From positions 55,159,594 through 55,223,593 of the forward strand of contig CM075780.1 in the NCBI GenBank assembly GCA_037974665.1: DNA of 64,000 nt, given 5' to 3'. A model generated the notes under the pieces. The model made no database searches. It saw only the letters and a list, made by a program, of their open reading frames with translations, and had not been told where the DNA came from. Origin of the DNA: Ehretia macrophylla (Eukaryota; Streptophyta; Magnoliopsida; Boraginales; Ehretiaceae). Shown piece by piece: positions 11,541 to 22,575 of this stretch. Positions within the stretch are counted from its first letter, which is position 1. Every line of letters starts with the position of its first letter. Position numbers and translations under genes: made by a program.

Positions 11541-12116
11541 GAAAATGTCACATTTAGTCCCTATTATTTCAAAAAAATTTCAATTTCATCCCTATTGTTT
11601 AAAATTTCTCAATTTTATCCATATTATTTCTTAAAATGTTTTAATTTCGAACTTATTATTTTTAAAAAATTTCAATTTCGAACCTTTTATTTTTAAAATG
11701 TTTTAACTTTATCCCTATTATTTTTCTAAACTTTCAAATTCGTCCCTATTATTCAAAATTAGTCAATTTAGTCTCTATTATTTTCTAAATAAATTCAAAC
11801 TCGTGTCTATTGTTTCTCAAAAATTTCAATTTAGACCTTGAATAATAAGGACGAATTTGAAACTTTAAAAAATTAATAGGGACAAAATTGAAACTTTTAG
11901 AAAAATAAAAGGGACGAAGTTAAAACTTTTTAAAAATAATAGGCAAGAAATTGAAACTTTTTTATAAATAATAAAGACAAAATTGACAAATTTTAAACAA
12001 TAGAAAAGAAATAGAAACTTTTAGTAAAATAATAAAGACAAAGCTGAGAAATTTTAAATATTAGAGATGAATTTGAACTTTTTATAAAACAATAGAAACT
12101 AAATGTGCTATTTTCC
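11541..12116. mobile_element. Fold-back (MULE-like) element made of a degenerate ~30-bp repeat
   Basis: The left half repeats units of the type TTTCAATTTCGTCCCTATTA; the right half repeats their reverse complement, so the whole element can fold into one long hairpin. The ends match as GAAAATGTCACATTTAGT and, reverse-complemented, GAAAATAGCACATTTAGT. A possible 9-bp target duplication is TTAAGATAG on the left and TTAAAATGG on the right (7/9). There is no coding sequence; the frame at 11391-11696 is a by-product of the repeat. Confidence 0.6.
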
Positions 12117-12224
12117 CTTAAAATGGCTTATAGCAAAAGTTCAGTGTTTACACTACTCCTATAAACCATGCAGGAGATGAAATATGTAAAAGATGAACAA
12201 AATTAAACCATGGGTTTAGCTTTG

Positions 12225-12444
12225 ATACCATACTAAGAATCATAGGATCTCATCCTAAAATCAATTGGTGTTAAGTGGGGTAACTTAAATCTAATAAAGT
12301 AATCTAAAATTTTCTGATTTTCTGATGTAGGACAAGTGTATATTATAATAACAAGAGTTAGTCATAATAAGTATACATGGCCAAGATAGGATAAGTACAA
12401 TTGATTTAAAAAATATTCAAAACAAATATTCAAAATCGTTATCA
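12225..12444 (-). mobile_element. Copia LTR (12241-12444) with primer-binding site, truncated
   Basis: On the minus strand it begins TGATAACGATTTTGAATATT and resembles the short LTR at 57898-58060 (shared ATATTTGTTTTGAATATT and TTGTACTTATC). Its end is followed by TGGTATCAAAGC, a primer-binding site for initiator tRNA-Met. Only some 100 bases of leader follow before the fold-back element. It differs too much from the LTR at 30639-30820 to be the partner LTR of that Copia. Confidence 0.6.
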
Positions 12445-12986
12445 AGAAGTGTTTTTATAAATTATTCTTTTTTATTTTGAAAAATAGAAAAATAAAAAAA
12501 CTTGTTTGGCATGCTCTTTCATAACGACACTCTAGGAGTGTAAAGTTTATCTTCTCTCTCGTGGTCTTCCACCGCCATCAAGAAACACTTCTCCCTTCGC
12601 TTATTGCACGGTTTTAGAAGCCGAAGCCCCCCTTCCCCCTTCATCTCCTTTCACCTCTTATAAATCCTCTTTTCTCTTTATTCCATTCCTCTTATGTAAA
12701 AATTCAGATTTGGTTGGTTTTTTCTCTTGTCTGCTCTGTTGACCACAGTAACTACGCTTTTGACCCTTCATTTTCTACCTGTGGTAGCACTTCCCAACTC
12801 CAGTGCGGCGATAGTGTGTTTGTTGGTATGTTGGTGTCTTGTTCATATAGTTTGATTTCTCTCCCACAATTGGTTTTGGCTGCTATTCGAGATCCTCAAA
12901 ATTGTGACTAAAGTTTCCTCTCTGTTGTTCACAATACTTGTTAATGTCTATCTTCCTCATCTGTCCACGTCCAGCTCTATTCTATG
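12445..12986. other. Unassigned segment
   Basis: The left 70 bases resemble the GGGTTTGTTTGG-type repeat (AAACTTGTTTGGCATG). The rest is CT-rich, with a TATAAATCC motif at 12659-12667 and a 65-codon open frame at 12714-12911. That frame has no motif I recognise. It may be a captured gene start or noise. Confidence 0.3.
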
Positions 12987-13282
12987 CTAGTTAGCTCTAA
13001 CCTTTTTTGCGACAATGAGATGAGGCATTCGAGAAGCTTGCATATATTGGCAGATTGAATTGATGGCATAAGACAAGTCTGGTCTTATCATAGTGAGATA
13101 TTGGAGAGCTCCTACCAATTTGCGGAAGTCAGTTGGATTAGGCAAAAGATCACCATCAGTAGCAGTAAGGCGCGATGTAGCCATTGGTGTAGTAATGAGT
13201 TTTGCGCCATCAAGTCCATATTGTTTGAACAATTGAATAACATATTTTGTCTGGGTTAGCAAAAGACCATTTTGCGCCATCA
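12987..13282 (-). pseudogene. Copia reverse transcriptase C-terminal part (Ale/Retrofit-like), split from 27188-30530
   Basis: The minus-strand translation reads NGLLLTQTKYVIQLFKQYG, then GAKLITTPMATS, LVGALQYLTMIRPDLSYAIN and CQYMQASRMPH. This is the classic end of a Copia RT and the linker toward RNase H. It continues the RT that stops at 27188 (PMTDFGSL), with roughly a dozen residues missing, so one element was split by the 13.9-kb Gypsy insertion. The frame breaks off at 12987, where RNase H should follow; that part is absent. At the insertion boundary the 17-bp motif TTTTGCGCCATCAAGTCCA (13268) repeats an authentic copy at 13197. Confidence 0.85.
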
Positions 13283-16073
13283 AGTCCATTTTCGTTCACT
13301 AATATAATCTCTGACACCAAAGTAAAACCACACTCTTGGGATTATGATGTCACGTTCTTAAGAAGATCGCTCCTCCTAAGTCTGCTAAGGCACAATTACC
13401 AAAGCTCGAACACTATCATTCACAATTTAGAACATCAAGGCTATTAAGTCAAAGCATAACAGAAAAAAATGGACAGAGTCTCCCCTAAAACTCGGACATT
13501 CTAGTTCTTCAACCTGCACAACAAAGATAAAAAATCTAATCCAACCAACACAACTACTATCCTCCAACAGCCAATAACCAACCATTTAAGCCAACAACAC
13601 AATTCCCAGCACCTCAATCCACAATCTATTTCTACAAGCTACATATATACAAAATATCCATCTAAGCCTAAAATATTACTTAGTAAAGTACATATCGGAA
13701 CTTAAGTTCATGAATACCAAGGTAACAATTTACATTAGTACATATTATATAAGCTTCATCACTAGTAGTTAATATTACAAACATATTCCTCGCATACAAC
13801 CAAAAAATACGCAATCTTCTAGCAACTGCCAACTTTTAAGCTTTTACCTCGAGCAACTTAAGCTCAGCGAGAGGGAATGGGGGAAATTTGGGAAGGGTTT
13901 TCGAAATTATTTCCTCTTCTAAAAACCATTTGAAAACCTGTGAATGCAATTCACATAATAACAAAAGATGATAACCATAATAGAAATAATCACAGACCAT
14001 CAAACCTCATCTGCGCGGCACTAGTCCCCAAGCGAGAGTGGTAATTCACATATGAACATTTATAAGACATGGAGTTAAACATGATAGCATGTAATCAACT
14101 CTATTCTCCGAGGACCTCTAGGGACAAAGCGAGAGTAAGAAAGAAGGATACAGTTGTACAGACATTTCTTGGAGATGGCCAGTCTCGTATCATCTATCAA
14201 TATCTCTTCCTCAACATGCCAAACAAGGAGGGTGTACCCCAAATCCTACGACCCACCTCTTCAAGGAACTGGCGCCCAAGTGAGAGGGGAAATGTGGACC
14301 ACGGTGGTCGAGCTGGCCCAGCAAACCCTATGCCGCACGGGCGTCCCGACATTACCATGCCAAGGAACGGTTGCAAACTTCTGAGTTCTCAATAGTTTAA
14401 CCAGTGAATCATGTTCCAAATATTATATCACATATCACGGCAAATATCGTATCAACATAATCTTACAACTCATAACAATATATCACATATCACAACATGT
14501 ATCGTATCAACATAATCTTACTACTCATAACAATATAAGTGTCAACCCATAGCTATACACAATTCATGGCATGTATTACAAGTAGTTAAGAGCTCGTAGT
14601 TCATGTTTTGACAATAAAAGTTAACATTAGCACAAACAACAAGTTCAACATTTCTTAAAACCTCAGCAGAAGCTAAATTTTCTAGCTTAATTACCCAGAT
14701 AAATGACCTCCAATTAAACTGCTTTTTATATGTATGTGAAGCTCTTCGAGTGTAGATAACTATAGAATCAAATGGAACTCAATTCCGAGCTAAATTCATT
14801 AGGTTATGACTGAAATAGTAGAACTGCACAAATCTGTCTAGATTATCTACATTTTCTGTCAACCTTCGATTTTTAATTTTTTTGAGTCTCTAAACAGTGG
14901 AACTAGCCTTGACACCAAAAACAAAACTTGTTACAAACCGACCAAACTAGGCCCTGTAAAACTTTCAAAATTTTTCAAGCATGTTTACTAGGTTAAAAGA
15001 ACCACAAAATTTGAACAAGCAAAACTGTCCAGTTCCAACTCAACTACGGTACCTCACGGATTTTAATAATTCAAGGCAAGTAAACGATTTATCCTTAGAA
15101 ACCTTCCAACATAAGAGTTGTTCCTCTAAGAGTCTATATTAACATAGAATTTATTCAGAATTTTCCCACAAATTATATCTGCTCAAACAGTTCACACAAT
15201 ATAACTGCCCTAACCAATTCCTGCAAGCATATTCACATTTAACCTAATGTAATACATCAAAATCTTACCCAACAACACATATTTATGCATTATAAACTTC
15301 TGAAACTCAGTTTAAACCTCAAATCTTCAAAGAAGAGACACAACTAGAACGTATGAGAGGCTAACGTAGAATTTTCCAGTGCAGAACCTAGCAAGTTTCT
15401 TCTTCTTCTTCTCCTATTTCTTCTTGTTTTGCCAAGACTTCACTTCTTACTTTTTTCCTTGGGGCGCTAGGTTTATGGGGTTTAAGGTAGGTAGAATTTA
15501 TCATTTATTTTAGTTTTGTCTTGGAAGATAAGCCATTAGTTTGGCTAATTATACTTTTGCCTCAAATTTTATGTAAATGGCCTTCATTTCCCTCTCTTTG
15601 CTCTTGCTTGGCCGATGGGGTCAATGTGTGATTAGGAAAAGTTACTCTAATCTTAGGTAAGTCAATTGGTGCCCAAGTAGTATTTTCAATAATTGTAATT
15701 TGATCCCAAAAATTTCCTACCTTTCACCATTTGACCAAATGTCTTCTAGTTTTGCAAAATCTCCCATTTTCTTTTATGCTTAAGTCGTGGGATCCCAAAT
15801 GCAATTAGGCAAAGTTCAAATTTAGTTCTAATAGGTTTCTTGATGTCCAAGTAGAAGTTTAGGTATTTACACTTTGGCCCTAAAAGACTCTAATAATGAC
15901 TAAGTCACCTCGAGAGTCAATCTTCTTAATTTCTAGAATTCTATTCTTACTAACTTAGTTCTAACTTATTTCTAAGGCATACAACATATAATTAAAACAT
16001 ATATAGCACTAGAATATATGTACCTACACACAATATAATAGTAATGCACGTGAATTTAGAATCGGGTCTCACA
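13283..16073 (-). repeat. 3' LTR of the non-coding Gypsy element
   Basis: It is collinear over its length with 19666-22575. It lacks the terminal TGTCACGACCCC and starts within the following CATTTT. It contains two copies of a 55-bp tandem repeat (CGTATC at 14448 and 14503), while the other LTR has four. The frames at 14069-14395 are chance open reading frames. Confidence 0.8.
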
Positions 16074-16087
16074 TTCTCCCCCCCTTA
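16074..16087 (-). other. Polypurine tract
   Basis: On the minus strand the sequence AAGGGGGGGGAGAA lies directly upstream of the 3' LTR start TGTGAGACCC. This is the primer site for plus-strand DNA synthesis and fixes both the LTR boundary and the element orientation. Confidence 0.8.
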
Positions 16088-17203
16088 ACAGAATTGCGTC
16101 CTCGCAATTCCTTCATTCAATATTTCTTTTATCATTCAAGAAACTAGGCTAAATTCAACATTCATTCACCAAACTCCCAAGAGATTATATTCGATAACTT
16201 CAGCTCATGACATCATGTTCGAATCTACTTATACATTATGATCATAGCCAATTTCATCCAAAGATTCTCGACCTATAAGAGGTAAATAATTTACTAAGGA
16301 ATGCAAACCCTATGGCTCATGGAAGATTTAGGGAATGCAACAAGTTATGTGGAAAGGTACCAATAATTCAGAAGATAGAATAAAATGGGAGATCTCAAAA
16401 TATATGATATAGGGGCAAGCATAATGTCATGGATTAAAGATAAGAACAACGAATGTAAGGTCCTTAAATCCAAGTAACAGGATTTCAAAGAAGATTAATT
16501 AACGAATTCAATGCATTAGTAGAGTTAGAATACAAAGGATGTTATGCTAAGGAAGTCATGTCAAGTCTCATGCCTCAAGCTCAAGCTTTAGAATACATTG
16601 TATACCTCAAGCAAAAAATAGTCTCAAAGGTAGATTATTCAATATCTAAAACCTTTAATTCAACTTCAAGATAACTTTTAATTCTAAATCATCTCCAAAT
16701 AACAATGATGAACATATAATAGGAAGTCATTCAATACTTAAAGCACCTTAGTTATTCCTTAATCATTATCTAGTCACATATCCCATTTTTCATTTAGAAC
16801 AAGTAAGACACTTAATCTTTCTAGGGACCTCAACTCTCTGTAGCACAATATAATATCAAGTTCGAATCCATCAAGTGGTAATTTATATTTTTAGTTTAAG
16901 TCCCAAGGTGGTTCAATCAAAATCTTACTCACGAGTAACATCACTTAGGAAATCTCTTAACTTAAGTACCTATGAAATCTTGCAAGACTCAGTCAATGAA
17001 TTCAATTAATCCACACAAACACTAAGAATCTAGTCCACTAAACCATCTTTTCTTTTCGAATTTTTTCCTTCTTATCTCAATCAATTAACCCTAAAGTTAG
17101 TTCATCTTAATGTCTGATAAGTTAGGATTAAATGACAAACAACTCTTCTACTAAGAGACATCCCATACAAGAATATCACTAGTAAAGATAAAATAAGGTA
17201 TTC

Positions 17204-18107
17204 TGTGATACCCAAGCCTTAGAGCACACATATATGACATTCATTTGCAAATATTTGTGTGCATTTATTTACTTAAATGTTTACTTAGCATAGTTACTAT
17301 TTACAAGGATTTTCGACTGCTTTATTTTTCTGATTTCACATTTTTCCCATGTTACTTGGCATTTAGGAGTCATGAGAAAATTTGAATTTCGTGGATAGCA
17401 TATCGGGAGTGTGAGTTATAGAATGATTCGTGAACTGCACGAATAGTAAATTTCAGCAATTTGCACTATTGGGCTTTTAATGTTTAGTTGTTTTGGACTT
17501 TATTTTAGCTTGTTTATAGCATTAGTTTGACCCAACCCATGACCCATTGACCATGTCTTATATACACATAATAGCCTATTATACACAAAATAAAAAAAAA
17601 TAGTACAAAAAGAACCCAAGAACTCGTCTGCCTTCCTAGGTGAAAAAGAAGATAAAAATTTCAATTCTTGGCCAATTCCATCCATTCCAAGTTTGAACCA
17701 AGTAGGATAGTTGGAGAAGATGATGAATAGTATTTTTCTTCAGTTTTCGAGATTTGATTGTAATGCTTATTTTAATGCTTCTAGTAGATGCCATAAACAC
17801 CTAAAATGCTAAATATAATGTTTAATTGATTAGAACATAACTAGATTTAGAAAATAATACATGTGAGCAAAAGGAGTCATATGAATGAAATGTTGATTGA
17901 GCGTGTCTAAGTGTGTTGGATAGTCTTAGATATGCTAATTAATGATTATGATGCGTTTATGGCGCTAATTTAGTGATCGGATTCGGGTGTTGTAGTTCAA
18001 ATGGACAAAGGGGCATTTTGGGATTAAGTGGTAGTTGTGGGTTAAATGAGGTTTCTTAGCGTTTAAAGGCGTCATAAAGTGACTACGTGAGGGATTGGGG
18101 TGTTACA
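17204..18107 (+). mobile_element. Solo LTR nested in the Gypsy internal region
   Basis: It starts TGTGATACCCAAGCCT and ends GGGGTGTTACA, with perfect 5-bp target duplications TATTC at 17199-17203 and 18108-18112. There is no primer-binding site, polypurine tract or coding sequence, so it is best read as a solo LTR left by recombination. Its termini match those of the 22576-27141 insertion in the opposite orientation, suggesting related families. Confidence 0.8.
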
Positions 18108-19650
18108 TATTCGGCCTACAAACTCCAAAATCTTCATAATATAACTCTTGTAGTTAATCAGCTATATATCATTGTCCTACTTCTATATCCATCCATTATT
18201 AGAAGAATAAATTCTTACACTAACCACACTAATATTGTCTCCCAAACACAAACAGATAAATGTAAGGTTCACAACGTGAGTCCGTCAGCAACCTAGCTAT
18301 ACAAACTTCTACACTTAATACCTCTATGCCTCGACAAGGTAACAACGATCAGGATAGATCAAATTCAAATCTCAGGACGTATAACTTATCCTTAAGCATA
18401 TTCATCATTAGGGTTGCATATGTTCACTAACCATATAATAGTAACTCAATTCTCATATACCTAGCATAATTTGATTACCTCCTAAGATTCAATACCTAAT
18501 TATAAGATTGAAACCCTAACATCAACCTAATAGTATTAAACCCCGATGTCATGCACCGTACTAGTATATTCAAAACCTAACTTCAACAATTAGGTGGTAA
18601 GTGATACAATCTAGGGGACCAACTCGATAACTACAATGACATGCTAAGAAAGTGGTTATTTTAACGAAGTGGATGGAAAACAATAATTACCGAGGTAATA
18701 CATGGCAGAAGGAGCAAGTTGTTATTTTCAGTTAAAGGTAATATGTGAAGCAAAATATTATTCAGAAGCCAATAAATTCAAAAATTAATGGATAAGAGAT
18801 ATGTAATATCTAATATACAAAGCACAAGGAGTGTCAAAGAGTCATAACGAGGTCAACAAATATCTAGTACGACAGCAAATGAGAATTCAATGTGCTAAAG
18901 AACGGTACATTAGGGGAGTTCAAACTTATCTTATTGAGTTACTTACTCCATGAACTTAAATATCTCGAAGCCCTGGATCACTTTCACACTCCACAACACA
19001 CAGTCATTACAAAATTAAACCTTCAATTCACATTACTATATAACCATAGAATCACCAACTTGTTTACAATTGATACTAATCTCATATTCATAGATAAATC
19101 CTTCAGTGACTGTTAAAGATAGATTAACTCCAAGGTTATATCAAACATCAAGTTCACACCCAACAGTCACAAAAACTTAGTTTAATCTAACCTTATAATC
19201 CATAGTTAATTCCATCAATGACCATCAAAGATAAAATAACTCCAAACGTACATCAAACATTAATAGTCATTATAAGTACTTTAAGATTGTGACAATCTAC
19301 ATAGTGTCAAATTCACCTTATCAAAGCATTTATTTTCTATGTCACATGAGTATCTTAAACATCACATTCACCTAGTCCTATTGATCATTAAGCTTATTGT
19401 TCTAGCCGCCTATGATCTTAGAATGTTACTTAAGGGTCAATGCATACATGCAAATCATGTCACGTAGAACAAGGTACGAACACCAATGCACATTGGTTAT
19501 ATATAGTTCACATATAACACATAAAACATATTAACCAAGTTTACATGCAGTACGTAAACATATTGAACAAATACAACCATCCTATAACTTATAATCACTT
19601 TCTTACAGGCCGAGGATTCTATCCCAACTTACGCCAAGCTAACTAACTAA

Positions 19651-19662
19651 TCTCTGATACCA
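19651..19662 (-). other. Primer-binding site (initiator tRNA-Met)
   Basis: On the minus strand TGGTATCAGAGA follows the LTR end TGACA after three bases. It pairs with the 3' end of initiator tRNA-Met and starts minus-strand DNA synthesis. The interior 16088-19650 outside the nested solo LTR contains no recognisable gene. Confidence 0.8.
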
Positions 19663-20869
19663 CTTTGTCACGACCCCATTTTTGCTCACTAATATAATCT
19701 CTGACACCATAGTAAAACCACAAGCACTCTTGGGATCATGATGCCACGAGCTTAAGAAGATCATTTTTCCTAAGTCCGCAAAGGCACAATTACTAAAGCC
19801 CGAGCACTATCATCCATAATTCAAAACATCAAGGCTATTAAGTCAAAGCATAACGGAAACAAATAGACAGAGTCTCCCCTAAAACTCGGACATTCCAGTT
19901 CTTCAACCTGCACAACAAAGATAAAAAATCTAATCAAACCAACACAGCTACTATCCTCCAATAGCCAATAACCGACCATTCAAGCCAACACCACAATTCC
20001 CAGCACCTCAATCCACAATCTATTTCCACAAGCAACATATATACAAGATATCCATCTAAGTCTAAAATATTACTTAGTAAAGTACATATCGTAACTTAAG
20101 TTCATGAATACCAAGGTAACATTTTACATTAGTACATATTATACAAACTTCATCACTAGTGACTAATATTACAAACATATTCCTCGCATACAACCAATAA
20201 ATGTGCAATCTTCTAGCAACTATCAACTTTTAAGCTTTTATGTCGAGCAACTTACAAGGGTAGAAAAATGGGGTGAGCTTATAATAACTTAAGCTCAGCG
20301 AAGAGGGGAGGGGGGAATCTGGGAAGGGTTTTTGAAATCATTTCTTCTTTTGAAAACCCATTCGAAAACCTATGAATACAATGCACATAGTAACAACGGA
20401 TGGTAACCATCATGGAAATAATAACAGACTATCAGGCCTACTATCCAAGGAATTAGTGCCCAAGCGAGAATGGTAATTCACATATAAACATTTATAAGAC
20501 ATGGAGTTAAACATGATAGCAGGTAATCAACTTTACTCTCTGAGGACCTCTAGGGACCAAGGGAGTGTAGGAAAAAATAATATAGTGGCATGGACATTTC
20601 TTGGAGATAGCCAGTCTCATATCATCTGTCAATATCTCTTCCCTAACATGCCAAACAATGAGAGTATACTCCGGATGTACCCCAAATCCCACGACCCGCC
20701 TCTTCAAAAATTGGCATCCAAGCGAGAGGGGGAATATGGACCATGGTGGTCGAGCGGGCCTGACAAGCCTGATGCCTCATGGACGTCCCGACACTATTAT
20801 GCCAAGGAACGGTTGCAACCTTCCGAGTTCTCAATAGTTTAACCAGTGAATCATGTTCTAAATATTATA

Positions 20870-21085
20870 TCACATATCACGGCAAGTATCGTATCAACAT
20901 AATCTTACAACTCATAACAATATATCACATATCACGACATGTATCGTATCAACATAATCTTACAACTCATAACAATATATCACATATCACGACATGTATC
21001 GTATCAACATAATCTTACAACTCATAACAATATATCACATATCACGACATGTATCGTATCAACATGATCTTACAACTCACAACAG
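20870..21085. repeat. 55-bp tandem repeat, four copies
   Basis: The unit contains CACATATCACGACATGTATC and AACATAATCTTACAACTCAT. The anchor CGTATC recurs at 20890, 20945, 21000 and 21055, exactly 55 bp apart. The matching LTR has only two copies (14448 and 14503). Confidence 0.9.
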
Positions 21086-22575
21086 TATAAGTGTCAACCC
21101 ATAGCTATACACAATTCATGGCATGTATTACAAGTATTTAAGAGTAGTTCATGTTTTGACAATAAAAGTTAACATTAGCACAAACAACAAGTTCAACATT
21201 TCTTAAAACTTCAGCAGAAGCTAAATTTTTCCAGCTTAATTACCCAAGTAAATGACCTCCAATTAAATTGATTTTTACATGTATGTGAAGCTCTTCGAGT
21301 GTAGATAACTCTAAAATCAAATAGAACTCAATTCTGAGCTAAATTCATTAAGTTATGACTGAAATAGTAGAACTGGGCAAATCTGTCCAGATTACCTATG
21401 TTTTCTGTCAACCTTCGATTTTTAATTTTTTTTTTAGGCTCTAAATGGTGGAACTAGCCTTGACACCAAACCAAAACTTGTTACAAACTGACCAAAATAT
21501 GCCCCGTAAAATTTTCAGAATTTTTCAAGCATGTTTACTAGGTTAAAAGCACCATGAAATTCGAAAAGCAAAACTGTCTAGTTCTAGCTCAACTACAGTA
21601 CTTCACGGATTTTAATAATTTCAGGCAAGTAAACGATTTATCCTCAAAAACCTTCCAACATAAGAGTTGTTCCTCTAAGAGTCTAGATTAACATAAATTT
21701 ATTCAGAATTTTCCCACAAATTATACCTGCTCAAACGGTTTGCACAATATAACTGACCTAACTAATTCCTGCAAGCATATTCACATCTCATCTAGGGTAA
21801 TACATCAAAATCTTACCCAACAACACATATTTATGCATTGTAAACTTCTAAAACTCAGTTTAAACCTCAAATCCTCAAAGACGATATGCAACTAGAACAT
21901 ATGAGAGGCTAACATAGAATTTTCCCTTGCAAAACCTAGCAAGCTTCTTCTTCTTCTTCTCCTATTTCTTCTTGTTTTGCCAAGACTTCACTTCTTCATT
22001 TCTTCCTTGGGGCGCCAGGTTTATGGGGTTTAAGGTAGGTAGAGTTTATCATTTATTTTAGTTTTGTCTTGGAAGATTAGCCATTAGTTTGGCTAATTAT
22101 GCCTTTGCCCCCAATTTTATGTAAATGGCATTCATTTCCCTCTCTTCGTTCTTGCTTGGCTGATGGGGGCAATGTGTGATTAGGCAAAGTTACTCTAATC
22201 TTAGGTAAGTCAATTGGTGCCCAAGTAGTATTTTCAATAATTATAATTTGACCCCAAAAGTTTCCTACCTTTTACCATTTGACCTCAAATGTCTTCTAGC
22301 TTTGCAAAATCTCATCTTTTTCTTTTCTTCTTAAGTCGTGGGGTCCCAAATGCAATTAGGCAAAGTTCAAATCTAGTTCTATTGGGTTTCTTGATATCCA
22401 AGTAGAAGTTTATGTATTTACACTTTGGCCCCAAAAGTCTCCAATAACTACTAAGTCATCCCGGGAGTCAATCTTCTTAATTTCTAGAATTCTATTCTTA
22501 TTCTAACTTATTTCTAAGGCATACAACATATAATTAAAACATATGTAGCACTAGAATATATATACCTACACATAA

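Noticed and set aside
12714-12911. 65-codon frame that might be a small secreted protein
   Set aside because: No signal peptide with a clear cleavage site, no conserved motif, and it is surrounded by transposon debris; kept only as an unassigned segment.
14069-14395. 108-codon frame, with a matching one at 20501-20842
   Set aside because: Both lie at the same position in the two LTRs of a retrotransposon and the frames diverge by indels, so they are chance frames in LTR DNA.
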